Shown piece after piece: positions 1-8,381 of a stretch of 64,000 nt of DNA (position 1 is the stretch's first letter; the number at the start of each line of letters is the position of its first letter). The notes below the pieces were generated by a model that was not told the origin of the DNA, ran no database searches, and worked only from the letters and a program-made list of their open reading frames with translations. This DNA is from Nocardioides insulae DSM 17944 (GTDB lineage Bacteria > Actinomycetota > Actinomycetes > Propionibacteriales > Nocardioidaceae), in the NCBI RefSeq assembly GCF_000422825.1, contig NZ_AUGU01000015.1, positions 68,909 through 132,908 on the forward strand, written 5' to 3'. A program made the position numbers and the translations under genes.

Positions 1-606
1 CGGGTGGCGGTGTCGAGCGGGATCTGGGAGAAGCGCGGAGCACTGACCCGTGCCGAGGTGGAGCAGGTCCGGATGCACCCGTACCACACCGAGCGGATCC
101 TGGCCTGCTCCACCGAGCTCGAGCGACTCGGCAGGATCGCCGGACTGCATCATGAGCGGCTCGACGGAAGCGGGTATCACCATGGCGCCAGAGCCGCGGC
201 CATCCCCACCGGTGCCCGAATCCTGGCGGCGGCCGACGCCTATCAGACATCGACCCAGTCGCGGCCACATCGGTGTGCCCTTCCGCCCGAGCAGGCCGCC
301 GAGCGGGTGGCCGCGCCGGCCGCTCGCGGTCGGCTCGACCCCGATTGTGTCCGAGCGGTCGTGGAGGCGGCCGGCCAACTCGGCACGAGGGTCGTACCGA
401 GGAGACCAGCCGGGCTGAGCGACCGAGAGGTCGACGTGCTGCGGTTGGTGGCGACGGGGGCGTCCAATCGACAGATCGCGAGCGCCCTGGTCATCTCCCG
501 GCGTACCGCCGAGCATCACGTGCAGCACGTGTACGCCAAGATCGGCGTCTCGACGCGGGCCGGTGCTGCTCTTTTCGCGATGGAGCACGACCTCCTGCAC
601 GACTGA
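1..606 (+). CDS. HD-GYP domain / LuxR-type regulator, 5' truncated
   Basis: Partial gene: the reading frame is already open at the window edge, so the N terminus is missing. The visible N-terminal half carries the end of an HD-GYP phosphodiesterase-like domain (HHERLDGSGYH at about residues 49-59, then the ILAAADAY stretch). The last 65 residues form a LuxR-type helix-turn-helix beginning GLSDREVDVLRLV and containing SNRQIASALVISRRTAEHHV. HD-GYP proteins usually hydrolyse cyclic dinucleotides, but here the domain is degenerate around the usual DVYDAL segment, so catalysis is doubtful. It probably acts as a cytosolic DNA-binding regulator. The target is unknown. Confidence 0.75.
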   Translation, partial: RVAVSSGIWEKRGALTRAEVEQVRMHPYHTERILACSTELERLGRIAGLHHERLDGSGYHHGARAAAIPTGARILAAADAYQTSTQSRPHRCALPPEQAAERVAAPAARGRLDPDCVRAVVEAAGQLGTRVVPRRPAGLSDREVDVLRLVATGASNRQIASALVISRRTAEHHVQHVYAKIGVSTRAGAALFAMEHDLLHD

Positions 607-615
607 GGATCGGGC

Positions 616-1074
616 CTACTCGGCGAGCAAGGTGCGGATGACACCGGCCACGAGCGCAGGATCCTCCCGGTGGGCCAGGTGCGCGTGCCCCTCCAGCACC
701 TGGACACGAGCCCCTCGGATCGCCGCCACCGCCGCGCCGTTCGCCCCGTAGGAGTGGCCGAAGAGCGCAACCGACGAGCCGGCGATCTCCGCGACCCGGT
801 CGACCACTGCGGCGACGTCCTCGAAGTCGCGCTCGATCGCGTACTCCGGGCCGTCACCGCTGGCTCCGAACCCGCGGCGGTCCATGGCGAAGGTGGTGTG
901 GTCGCTGCTGAGCTCGGCGACCAGCGCGGCAGAAACGGTGTGGTCCTGGATAGAGCCGTGGACCAGGACCATCGGCGGACCGTCCCCCTCGACCCAGACC
1001 GCGAGCGAGACCCCGTCCGGGGCACGTACGTCGAACCGGCCGGTGGGGGCCTCGGGTGCGGATCGCGGGCTCAT
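616..1074 (-). CDS. Shortened alpha/beta hydrolase fold protein
   Basis: Encodes 152 residues, about half the usual alpha/beta hydrolase length. The N-terminal strands are normal (VLVHGS oxyanion motif near residue 37, DRRGFGASG loop) and the nucleophile elbow GHSYGANGA is present. It then runs almost directly into the C-terminal catalytic histidine region (LEGHAHLAHREDP), so the cap region and the strand that normally supplies the catalytic acid are missing. This looks like an in-frame internal deletion. The ATG overlaps the stop of the upstream hydrolase by four bases (ATGA), which indicates translational coupling. It may be a decaying paralogue or a minimal protein; activity is uncertain. 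Confidence 0.7.
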   Translation of the reverse strand: MSPRSAPEAPTGRFDVRAPDGVSLAVWVEGDGPPMVLVHGSIQDHTVSAALVAELSSDHTTFAMDRRGFGASGDGPEYAIERDFEDVAAVVDRVAEIAGSSVALFGHSYGANGAAVAAIRGARVQVLEGHAHLAHREDPALVAGVIRTLLAE

Positions 1075-1925
1075 CGGGCCGCCCCCGCCTGCTCGTGCGC
1101 TCCGACGAAGCGGACGAGCGTGTCCACGTACTCCTCGGGGTGGGTGACATGAGGGATGTGCCCGGCCTGGGGATGGAGGTGCCGTTCGGCGTGAGGAAGG
1201 AATTCCTCCAGGCGGTCGAGGACGGCGGCGAAGAACGCCGGACTTTGGCCACCGCCGGTGAGCAGTACCGGTCCGCCGTACCCGGTCAGCGCCTGCTCGT
1301 CGAGGCTCCGCCAGGACGAGTCGCGCAACTCGTCGAGATAGGTCGGGGCGTTGCCGGTCATCATCGCACGCAAGGACTCGGGCAGCCGCGCCCACGAGCC
1401 CGGCCCGAGGGCCACCTCGTCGACGAACTGCTCTGCGGCGCCGGCGTGGTCGCCGGCCGCGATCCGCCGGCCGACCTCGGCCACGGGACCCCGGTCGCGG
1501 GCCGCCCAGGCCTCCGCTTCCGCGGTGCCGGGGGCGAGCAGGCCCACCAGCGGCGGTTCGTGCGCCACGAGACCGCGCAACAGATCGGGCCGGGCCGCGG
1601 CGAGCTGGAGCGCGATCACGGCACCGCTGGAGTTGCCTGCGACCCAGGCCGGCCCCACTCCCAGCCGTTCGATCAGCGCGGCCAGGTCGGCGACGTCCTC
1701 GGTGAAGCTGCCCTGTCCGGGCGGGGCGGAGCTCTCGCTGTGTCCACGCCGGTCGTAGGTGAGGACCCGGAGGTGGCGAGACAGGGCCGTGACCACCGGA
1801 TCCCAGTTGTGGTGAGACCCCCAACTGCCGTGCACCAGCACCAACGGTGGAGACGTGGATCCGCTGACGGCGTAGGCGATCCGGACCTGGTCGAGGTCGA
1901 TCATCCGGGTATCGGGCGAGGCCAT
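1071..1925 (-). CDS. Alpha/beta hydrolase
   Basis: A full-length (284 aa) alpha/beta hydrolase. It has the oxyanion segment LVHGSWGSHHNWDP, the DRRGHSES loop, a nucleophile elbow AGNSSGA (serine nucleophile, with Asn instead of the usual His before it) and the late histidine motif PQAGHIPHVTHPEEY. A GGAGG ribosome site lies 9 nt before the ATG at 1925, which favours this start over an in-frame start 24 nt upstream. The substrate cannot be read from the sequence. It is first in a two-gene unit with the shortened hydrolase, which it overlaps by four bases. It is transcribed away from the C45-family gene. Confidence 0.85.
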   Translation of the reverse strand: MASPDTRMIDLDQVRIAYAVSGSTSPPLVLVHGSWGSHHNWDPVVTALSRHLRVLTYDRRGHSESSAPPGQGSFTEDVADLAALIERLGVGPAWVAGNSSGAVIALQLAAARPDLLRGLVAHEPPLVGLLAPGTAEAEAWAARDRGPVAEVGRRIAAGDHAGAAEQFVDEVALGPGSWARLPESLRAMMTGNAPTYLDELRDSSWRSLDEQALTGYGGPVLLTGGGQSPAFFAAVLDRLEEFLPHAERHLHPQAGHIPHVTHPEEYVDTLVRFVGAHEQAGAAR

Positions 1926-2066
1926 GGCGCCCACCTCCTTCGTGGACACCAGCCTCGCGTCGTCGCCCTGCCCGGCGCATCGGTAGACCTACCCATCCTG
2001 ACCGTGGCGGGACCGGCTCGGGTGCGTGCGGCGGGCGGGCGCTGCTCACGGCGTACGGTGTGAGCC

Positions 2067-3185
2067 ATGTCGCTCCAGACCTCGACCGCCCGCTTCGACC
2101 CGGACACCCTGACCCCGCCGGCCTCGATCAGCCCGCAGTTGCTCACGATCAGCGGTGCGGACGCCGTGACCCGGGGTCGCGCTCGGGGGGAGGCAGCCAC
2201 CCGCGGGATCCGCCGGACCATCGAGGCCTACGCCGCCCTGTTCGCGGTCAAGGGGATCAGCGCATCCGCCCAGCGGGCCGGTGCGCTCGAGTCGCTGGGG
2301 GCGCTCCGGACGTGGGACGAGGCGCAGTACCGGGAGCTCGAGGGGGTCGCGGCCGGCGCGGGGGTGGCGTTGTGGCAACTCGGCCTGGTCGTCGCGCGCA
2401 CCGAGATCCTCGCGCTCGCCGCGGTGGATCCGCACGAGTGCTCGACGGTGGCGTTCAGCCGGCCCGGCGGCTCCTGGTCCACCCAGACCTGGGACTGGCA
2501 CGCCGAGTTCGCCGACGTCTGGCACTACCAACGGGTGACCGGCGTGGAGGGGCAGCACGACCACGCCGGCTTCGCGGAGTACGGCATGCTCGGCAAGATC
2601 GGGATGAACGACACCGGACTGGGCGTCCATCTCAACATCCTGCGCAACGCCGCGGACGACGGCGGCGGTGTGCCGGTGCACGCGATCCTTGCCGGCGTCC
2701 TGGCGCACGCCGGGTCGGTGAACGAGGCGATCGACCTGATCCTGTCCGCTCCGACCAGTTCATCCTCGGTCATCACCGTGACCGGTCCCGACGAGGTGCG
2801 GATGGTGGAGATCGCGCCGCAGGGCAAGCAGGTCCTGGGCGCCGAGGGGTGGTTCGCCCACACCAACCATTTCCTCAGCCCCGAACTGTCCGGGGGCGCG
2901 CTGGAGACCTCGCCCGTCAGCACGTCGCGGGCCCGCTACGAACTGCTTCAGGAGCGCCTGGCCGACGCTCCCGACCCGGGCGGGCTCGAGGACCTGCTGG
3001 CGCTGATGCGCACCGACCCCCACGAGGCGCCGGTGTGCTGCGTCCCCGACCCCGCCCGCCCCTTCGGCGAGCGCACCGCGACCCTGGTCACGGCCCAGTT
3101 CGACCCGCAGGGCCGGTCGGTCCGGATGAGCCCCGGCAACCCGCGCGACGTGACGCCCGAGAACGTCACAGTCTTCAGCTTCTGA
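2067..3185 (+). CDS. C45-family autoproteolytic acyltransferase/hydrolase
   Basis: 372 aa, matching the peptidase C45 / acyl-coenzyme A:6-aminopenicillanic acid acyltransferase family of Ntn-type hydrolases. The HECSTVAF segment supplies the candidate catalytic Cys at about residue 125, which after autocleavage would become the N-terminal nucleophile. The motifs GKIGMNDTGLGV and FAHTNHFLSP are also family-like. Members hydrolyse or transfer acyl groups on amides; the actual substrate is unknown. A TACGGT box ends 7 nt before the ATG, so the mRNA is probably leaderless. The 3' end overlaps the convergent esterase gene by 11 bp. Confidence 0.8.
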   Translation: MSLQTSTARFDPDTLTPPASISPQLLTISGADAVTRGRARGEAATRGIRRTIEAYAALFAVKGISASAQRAGALESLGALRTWDEAQYRELEGVAAGAGVALWQLGLVVARTEILALAAVDPHECSTVAFSRPGGSWSTQTWDWHAEFADVWHYQRVTGVEGQHDHAGFAEYGMLGKIGMNDTGLGVHLNILRNAADDGGGVPVHAILAGVLAHAGSVNEAIDLILSAPTSSSSVITVTGPDEVRMVEIAPQGKQVLGAEGWFAHTNHFLSPELSGGALETSPVSTSRARYELLQERLADAPDPGGLEDLLALMRTDPHEAPVCCVPDPARPFGERTATLVTAQFDPQGRSVRMSPGNPRDVTPENVTVFSF

Positions 3186-4077
3186 GGTCCACCTGGGCGG
3201 CGCCGTCAGCCAGGTGGCGGCTGAAGAACGCGAGGGTGCGCTGCACGGCGTCCTGGGCGACCTCGGGGCCGCCGAGCCACATGTGCTCCGCACCGGGGTA
3301 GGTGTGGAGTTCGACCTCGGCCCCGACCTCGCCGAGTGCGGCCGCGAGCCGACGGCTCTGGTCACAGGGCACGAAGGTGTCCGCCTCGCCGTGGAGCAGG
3401 AGGTACGGCGGAGCGCCGGCGCGCACGTGGGTGACCGGACTGGCGTCGCGGGCGAGGTCGGGCCTGGCCGTGAGCGAGCCGCCGATCAGGAGGGCCTCGC
3501 GGCTGTCGGTCGCGTCCGGGTCTGTGCCCAGCACGGGCGGGATGGCCGCGAGATCGGTGGGCGGGTACCAGCCGACGACCGCCGACACCGCTGCTGAACC
3601 GGTGCCGAGCAGTCCTGCCGTCGCGGCCAGGTGCGCCCCGGCGGACTCGCCCCAGACACCGACCCGGGTCGGGTCGAGACCGAGTTCACCGGCGCGTCCG
3701 CGCAGCCACGCGATCGCCGTACTCACGTCGTCGCGCTGGGCGGGCCAGGTCGCCTCGCCGGAGAGCCGGTAGTCGACGGCGGCCACCGCGAGACCCGCCT
3801 CCAGGAAGGGGCGGACGAGGTCGGCGGTCGCGGCGGTCCCGACCAGCCGACGACTCCCCACCCGCCAGCCGCCGCCGTGCAGGAAGGCGATCACCGGCGC
3901 CGCGTCGTCGCCGAGCGGACGGTAGAGGTCCAGTTCGAGCGGCCGGGCCCCGGGCAGGGCGGCGTAGGGCAGGGCCGGGTGGACGGGCATCCCGTCGACG
4001 ACGTACGCCGGCGGCACCGGCGCCAGGTGCGGCGGGGGAGCCAGTGGCGGACGCTGGGACACCGACGAGTCAGGCAT
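3175..4077 (-). CDS. Alpha/beta hydrolase esterase (HSL/BD-FAE-like)
   Basis: 300 aa esterase of the alpha/beta hydrolase superfamily. FLHGGGWRVGS is the HGGG-type oxyanion hole of hormone-sensitive-lipase or carboxylesterase relatives, GESAGAHLA is the nucleophile elbow (serine), LLHGEADTFVP holds the acid and YPGAEHMWLGGP the histidine, so the catalytic triad appears complete. The proline-rich first 30 residues look unstructured and no signal peptide is evident. The ATG overlaps the end of the upstream cupin gene by 8 bp, so the two are co-transcribed and probably coupled. The stop codon lies inside the convergent C45 gene. Confidence 0.85.
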   Translation of the reverse strand: MPDSSVSQRPPLAPPPHLAPVPPAYVVDGMPVHPALPYAALPGARPLELDLYRPLGDDAAPVIAFLHGGGWRVGSRRLVGTAATADLVRPFLEAGLAVAAVDYRLSGEATWPAQRDDVSTAIAWLRGRAGELGLDPTRVGVWGESAGAHLAATAGLLGTGSAAVSAVVGWYPPTDLAAIPPVLGTDPDATDSREALLIGGSLTARPDLARDASPVTHVRAGAPPYLLLHGEADTFVPCDQSRRLAAALGEVGAEVELHTYPGAEHMWLGGPEVAQDAVQRTLAFFSRHLADGAAQVDLRS

Positions 4078-4645
4078 CCGTGGAGGGCTCCGGCCACTCG
4101 AAGCCCGGGTGGAAGCTCATGTTGTGCTGCTCGGCGGCGGCCTGCATCCGCTCGAACGGCGGGATGAACGGCGGGGTGGCGGGATCGATGCGGTCGGTGA
4201 GGGTGCCCATGTGCTGGAAGAAGCGCTCGAAGCCGCCGGAGATGGTGCCGAGCATCTTGCCGGCCTCCTCCACCTGATAGGCGTGCGCGTGACCGGCCGG
4301 CACGTAGGCGAAGTCGCCTGGGAGGAGCAGTCGGGAGACCTTCTCGCCGGGCTCCATCTCCACGAAGAGGCGGATCTTGCCCTCGACGACGAAGAAGGTC
4401 TCGTGGGTGCCGGCATGGGTGTGCGCCGGGATGAGATCGCCCTTGGGGCAGTTGGCCAGGATCATGCCGAACTGGTTCTCGGTCTCATCGCCGCTCAGGA
4501 GCACCGAGAAGTGGTCGCCGAAGAGCCGCGAGTGCTCGCCCTCGCCCGCTGAGAGGAAGAAGGGCTCAGGCTTGCCGGGCAGGACGCCGTCCCAGGCCGG
4601 TCGGCCGGACGGGTCCGCGAGGTACTCGAAGGTCATGGTGCGCAT
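4070..4645 (-). CDS. Cupin-domain protein (quercetinase/dioxygenase-like)
   Basis: 191 aa with a clear cupin beta-barrel. The metal-binding first motif is AHTHAGTHETFFVVEGKI (His, His, Glu) and the second is LPGDFAYVPAGHAHAYQV (His). Such proteins range from metal-dependent dioxygenases such as quercetin 2,3-dioxygenase to non-enzymatic binders; all metal ligands are present here. Two in-frame ATGs lie 9 nt apart at 4645 and 4636. A CATCAT box 7 nt before the second could support a leaderless start there. It is upstream of, and overlaps, the esterase, suggesting linked processing of a small-molecule substrate (inference). Confidence 0.8.
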   Translation of the reverse strand: MRTMTFEYLADPSGRPAWDGVLPGKPEPFFLSAGEGEHSRLFGDHFSVLLSGDETENQFGMILANCPKGDLIPAHTHAGTHETFFVVEGKIRLFVEMEPGEKVSRLLLPGDFAYVPAGHAHAYQVEEAGKMLGTISGGFERFFQHMGTLTDRIDPATPPFIPPFERMQAAAEQHNMSFHPGFEWPEPSTDA

Positions 4646-4738
4646 GATGCGCCGTGACGGCCGTCGCAGTCACGTCGCCTTCCGGTCAACGGAAGACCGG
4701 GGTCGACGGCGGGCGCGTCCAGGAGCGTCGGGGGACCC

Positions 4739-5191
4739 TCACAGGCCGATCGACCGGCAGGGTCGGGCCCGGAGCGCCGCGACATAGTCGCCGGGTGCGT
4801 CGGCCGCCTCGGCCGCATTGGCGAGGGCGCCGAGGTAGTGCGCGGAGGGGAGGCCGCCCTCATGGGCGTCGAGCACGTAGGTCCAGACCAGCAGGTCGTC
4901 GGTCAGGGTGCTCACCCGCACCTTGGTCTTGCGGTAGAGCCCGGTGTCGGCGGACTCCCACTGGTCCAGGGCCCGCTCGTCCGGCGCGGTCAGGTCGTAG
5001 ACGGCCACGAACACCTGCTCGAAGCTGTCCTGCACGAGCGTCGCGAGGGCGCCGTCCCAGCCGTGCTCCTCGCCGCCGAAGGTCAGTCTCCAACCCTCCA
5101 GCCAACCGGTGGTGTGCAGCGGGGAGTGCGGGCAACGTGCGCTCATCAGGGTGGGGTCGAGATTGGTCCCGTAGGCGGCGTACAGCGTCAC
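4739..5191 (-). CDS. Gamma-glutamylcyclotransferase-like protein
   Basis: 150 aa beginning [13 protein letters not shown], the hallmark N terminus of the gamma-glutamylcyclotransferase (GGCT/BtrG/AIG2-like) fold, in which the YGTN loop binds the gamma-glutamyl group. A glutamate in the [14 protein letters not shown] segment is a plausible catalytic acid. The GTG at 5191 is chosen because the family starts exactly at this motif; the frame upstream has no family resemblance. The family releases 5-oxoproline from gamma-glutamyl amines or acts as amidotransfer hydrolases; the substrate is not predictable. It is divergent from the dihydrolipoyl dehydrogenase gene, with about 130 bp shared upstream. 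Confidence 0.8.
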   Translation of the reverse strand: MTLYAAYGTNLDPTLMSARCPHSPLHTTGWLEGWRLTFGGEEHGWDGALATLVQDSFEQVFVAVYDLTAPDERALDQWESADTGLYRKTKVRVSTLTDDLLVWTYVLDAHEGGLPSAHYLGALANAAEAADAPGDYVAALRARPCRSIGL

Positions 5192-5318
5192 GGGTGTGAG
5201 CCTAGTGGTGGGTCCGGACAACCCGGCCCGCCCGCGGCGGGGAGTGCCGGGCGGCCGTGACCGTCCAGTAGCACCCACGAGGCGGAGAGTCCGGGGGGTC
5301 GGGTCTACCCTTGGGCGC

Positions 5319-6716
5319 GTGAGTCACTTCGATGTCCTCGTCCTCGGTGCCGGCCCCGGTGGGTACGTCGCCGCCATCCGCGCTGCCCAGCTCGGCAAGT
5401 CCGTTGCCGTGGTGGAAGACAAGTACTGGGGCGGTGTCTGCCTCAACGTCGGGTGCATCCCGTCCAAGGCCCTGCTGAAGAACGCCGAGCTCGCCCACCT
5501 GCTCGCGCACGACAAGAAGAAGTACGGGATCGAGGGCGAGGCGACCATGTTCTTCGGCCCCACCCACAAGCGCAGCCGTCAGGTCTCCGCGGGCATCGTC
5601 AAGGGCGTCCACTACCTGATGAAGAAGAACAAGATCACCGAGATCGACGGTTGGGGCAACCTCAGCGGTCCGAAGTCGATCGACGTCAAGGACAAGGACG
5701 GCCAGGTCGCCTCCTACACCTTCGACAACCTGATCATCGCCACCGGCGCCACCGTGCGCACGGTTCCCGGGGTCAACCTCTCCCAGAACGTCGTGACCTA
5801 CGAGGAGCAGATCCTCACCGACGAGCTCCCCTCCTCGATCATCATCGGCGGCTCCGGCGCGATCGGTGTCGAGTTCGCCTACGTGCTGGCCAACTTCGGG
5901 GTCCAGGTCACCATCGTGGAGTTCCTCGACCGGATGGTCCCGACCGAGGACGCTGACGTCTCCAAGGAGCTCGCCCGGCACTACAAGAAGCTCGGCGTCA
6001 AGGTGATGACCTCCACCGCGGTCAAGGGTGTCGAGGACACCGGCTCCGGCGTTCGGATCACCGTCGCGCCCGCCGGAGGCGGCGAGGAGCAGGTGCTCGA
6101 GGCCGACAAGATGCTGGCCGCCTTCGGGTTCGCCCCGCGGGTCGAGGGCTACGGCCTCGACAACGCCGGCGTCCAGCTCACCGAGCGGGGCGCGATCGCG
6201 GTCGACGAGCGTGGCCGCACCAACGTCGAGGGTGTCTACGCCATCGGTGACGTCACCGGCAAGATGATGCTCGCCCACGTCGCCGAGGCGATGGGCATCG
6301 TCGCCTCCGAGACCATCGCCGGTGCGGACACCATGGAGATCGACTTCGACATGATCCCGCGGGCGACCTACTGCCAGCCGCAGATCGCCTCCTTCGGCTA
6401 CTCCGAGGCCCAGGCCAAGGAGAAGGGGTACGACGTCAAGACGGCCACGTTCCCCTTCTCGGCCAACGGCAAGGCACAGGGCCTCGGCGAGGCGGTCGGG
6501 TTCGTCAAGATCGTCGCCGACGCCGAGCACAACGAGTTCCTCGGCGCCCACCTGATCGGCCCCGACGTCACCGAGCAGCTGCCGGTGCTGACCCTGGCCC
6601 AGCAGTGGGATCTCACCGCGGACGAGGTCTCCCGCAACGTGTTCGCCCACCCGACCCTCTCCGAGGCGGTCAAGGAGGCCGTGCACGGCATCGCCGGGCA
6701 CATGATCAACCTCTGA
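5319..6716 (+). CDS. lpdA: Dihydrolipoyl dehydrogenase (E3)
   Basis: 465 aa flavoprotein that reoxidises dihydrolipoamide with NAD+ in the 2-oxoacid dehydrogenase and glycine-cleavage complexes. It shows the FAD-binding [12 protein letters not shown] at residues 8-19, the redox disulfide [10 protein letters not shown] (Cys41/Cys46), the NAD-binding [13 protein letters not shown], the second FAD motif [14 protein letters not shown] and the C-terminal HPTLSE with the active-site base (about residues 444-449). The GTG at 5319 is chosen because the TACCCT box at 5306-5311 ends 7 nt upstream, giving a leaderless mRNA, and because the family starts here. The longer frame reaching back to 5196 is not coding. 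A large hairpin follows. Confidence 0.97.
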   Translation: MSHFDVLVLGAGPGGYVAAIRAAQLGKSVAVVEDKYWGGVCLNVGCIPSKALLKNAELAHLLAHDKKKYGIEGEATMFFGPTHKRSRQVSAGIVKGVHYLMKKNKITEIDGWGNLSGPKSIDVKDKDGQVASYTFDNLIIATGATVRTVPGVNLSQNVVTYEEQILTDELPSSIIIGGSGAIGVEFAYVLANFGVQVTIVEFLDRMVPTEDADVSKELARHYKKLGVKVMTSTAVKGVEDTGSGVRITVAPAGGGEEQVLEADKMLAAFGFAPRVEGYGLDNAGVQLTERGAIAVDERGRTNVEGVYAIGDVTGKMMLAHVAEAMGIVASETIAGADTMEIDFDMIPRATYCQPQIASFGYSEAQAKEKGYDVKTATFPFSANGKAQGLGEAVGFVKIVADAEHNEFLGAHLIGPDVTEQLPVLTLAQQWDLTADEVSRNVFAHPTLSEAVKEAVHGIAGHMINL

Positions 6717-6722
6717 TCGGTA

Positions 6723-6739
6723 GGCCGCCTCAGGCGGCC
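6723..6739. terminator. Small hairpin after lpdA
   Basis: Seven-base arms GGCCGCC and GGCGGCC around a 3-nt loop, 7 nt after the lpdA stop. Together with the next, larger hairpin it probably ends lpdA transcription. Confidence 0.5.
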
Positions 6740-6744
6740 ACACT

Positions 6745-6797
6745 GCACCGTGGGGTGCATCGGACACGGGAGATGTGTTCGATGCACCCCACGGTGC
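6745..6797. terminator. Bidirectional 17-bp hairpin between convergent genes
   Basis: Perfect 17-base inverted repeat (6745-6761 with 6781-6797, starting GCACCGTGGGG). Part of the 19-nt loop can pair further (GGACAC with GTGTTC). It is followed by TTT on the + strand. It lies between the convergent lpdA and RTX-like genes, where a shared terminator is expected. Confidence 0.7.
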
Positions 6798-6836
6798 TTT
6801 CCACCGCTACCCAGGAGGCGGCCCTCCGACGGCCGG

Positions 6837-8201
6837 TCAGCAGCTGCGCCGGACCTCGACCAGGCGGCACCGGTCCTTCCCTGGGCCGCCCCAGCCGATG
6901 TCACTGCCGTTGCCGCCGACGAGGAAGTCGCGGCCCATCCGGCCGAGCATGCGGTCATCGCCGCCACCGCCCCGGAAGACTTCGGCCCGGCCGCTGCCGC
7001 GCAGGACGTCGTCGTACCCCTGCCGGTCGCAGGCGAACTGGCCGGAGCACACGTTGGCCTGGAACCGCTCCAGGCCGATCGCGCGGACTCGCCGGTTCTT
7101 GCCACCACAGCGGAACCAGCCGGCTCGGTTGTCGAGCGTGGCAGGGCAGCCGGCCCAGGTCAGGGTGTCGGGACCGCCGTCGCCCCACAGCCGCATCCGC
7201 AGGCGCTGGAACGGGAGGTCGAGTTCGATCCGGTCGGCGCCGGGGCCGGCGTGCACGTGGCCGCGTGACCAGGCGTAGGCGAGGTCCTTCCCGGGACCGA
7301 GCCGGACCGTGAGGCTTGATCGGGCCCGTCCACCCACCTGGCCGACCGTGCTCCGGCGGTCGAGCACGTCCGCATCATCCACCCAGTCGTTGCCTGGCCC
7401 GGCGAACACTGTGCCCGCGAAGGTGTGGATGTGGTCGCGGCCAGATCGGGCATGGATGGTGTCCACGCCACCGCGCCCGTCGATCTCGTCGCGCCCGTTC
7501 GTACCGAGGATCAGGTCGTCCTTCCCGGACCCGGTGTACGCCTCCATGCCGCTGAAGGTGTCGGAGGCGCCACCGGAGCGCGCGCGGACGGCCCCGGCGG
7601 CGAGATCCAGGCGCAGGGCGGGGTCCGCATTCTGGGGAAAGGCCAAGGTGTCCTGGCCGGAGTCCCCTCGCAGACGGTCGGCCGCACCGGTCACCGTCCC
7701 GTCGAAGAAGTCGTCACCGCCCCCTCCGGAGACCAGGTCGGCGCCGTCCGGAGTGCCTCCCATCGAGCGATCGTCCCCGAGCAGATCTCGTCCCCCCAGC
7801 CCGAGGACCACGTCGTCTCCGGCGTCCCCGCCGAGGACGTCGGTCCCGTTGCCTCCTCGGATCCAGTCGTTCCCCGGACCACCGGACACCTCGGTGCCCT
7901 GCCGCAGTCGTCGGGCGACGCAGACGGTGTCGTCACCTGCGCCGGCTTCGAACGGGACGTATCCGGCGACCAGTACGACGTCGTCCCGGTCGGTCGCAGC
8001 CTGCTCGGCCTGTCGTGCGGTGGTCACCACGGTGGCGGGCAGGCCGTGACACATGGCGGGTGCCGCCGAGGCCGGCGACGGGAGAACCGCGGTGCCGACA
8101 CCCACCGTGAGCATCGTCATGGCCAGGAGCCCGGCGCTCCTGAGTGCGGCTGCGCGGGTACGTGGATCGGTGATGGTTCGTGAGGTCTCGATACCGAGCA
8201 T
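6837..8201 (-). CDS. Secreted RTX/hemolysin-type calcium-binding repeat protein
   Basis: 454 aa. The N terminus has a Sec signal peptide: arginines, a hydrophobic stretch LLAMTMLTVGVGTAVL and a probable cleavage after SPASA. The mature protein is built of degenerate glycine/aspartate nonapeptides of GGxGxDxxxG type (GGPGNDWIRGGNGTDVLGGD, later GRGGVDTIH and RGGGGDDRMLG), the parallel beta-roll repeats that bind Ca2+. Cysteines occur near the start and in a GWFRCGGKNRRVRA...CSGQFACDRQG region. No type I secretion genes lie nearby and the signal peptide suggests Sec export. A GGAGG site precedes the ATG at 8201, so the long upstream extension of this frame is spurious. Function unknown. Confidence 0.85.
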   Translation of the reverse strand: MLGIETSRTITDPRTRAAALRSAGLLAMTMLTVGVGTAVLPSPASAAPAMCHGLPATVVTTARQAEQAATDRDDVVLVAGYVPFEAGAGDDTVCVARRLRQGTEVSGGPGNDWIRGGNGTDVLGGDAGDDVVLGLGGRDLLGDDRSMGGTPDGADLVSGGGGDDFFDGTVTGAADRLRGDSGQDTLAFPQNADPALRLDLAAGAVRARSGGASDTFSGMEAYTGSGKDDLILGTNGRDEIDGRGGVDTIHARSGRDHIHTFAGTVFAGPGNDWVDDADVLDRRSTVGQVGGRARSSLTVRLGPGKDLAYAWSRGHVHAGPGADRIELDLPFQRLRMRLWGDGGPDTLTWAGCPATLDNRAGWFRCGGKNRRVRAIGLERFQANVCSGQFACDRQGYDDVLRGSGRAEVFRGGGGDDRMLGRMGRDFLVGGNGSDIGWGGPGKDRCRLVEVRRSC

Positions 8202-8381
8202 CTGTCCTCCCTGCGAGTCAGACCGTCCATTGAAGGCAGATCGGACCCACCCGGGAGTGGCGCCGGTCAGGGATCTCATCAATACGAGGTATTTCGCTCG
8301 ATGGAACCGCTCTGCTAAGCCGACAGCAGTCCTGTCGGTGCCGACTCGGTGCTTGGATCGATCCACTGCAAGAATGTGCCC

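Noticed and set aside
616..2049. Single 477-residue frame covering both hydrolase genes on the minus strand
   Set aside because: Only the last 152 codons resemble a hydrolase; the upstream part is an Arg/Pro-rich shadow of the real gene at 1071-1925.
5202..6767. 521-residue minus-strand frame opposite lpdA
   Set aside because: Antisense shadow rich in Asp/Val/Gly/His; lpdA on the other strand has every family motif.
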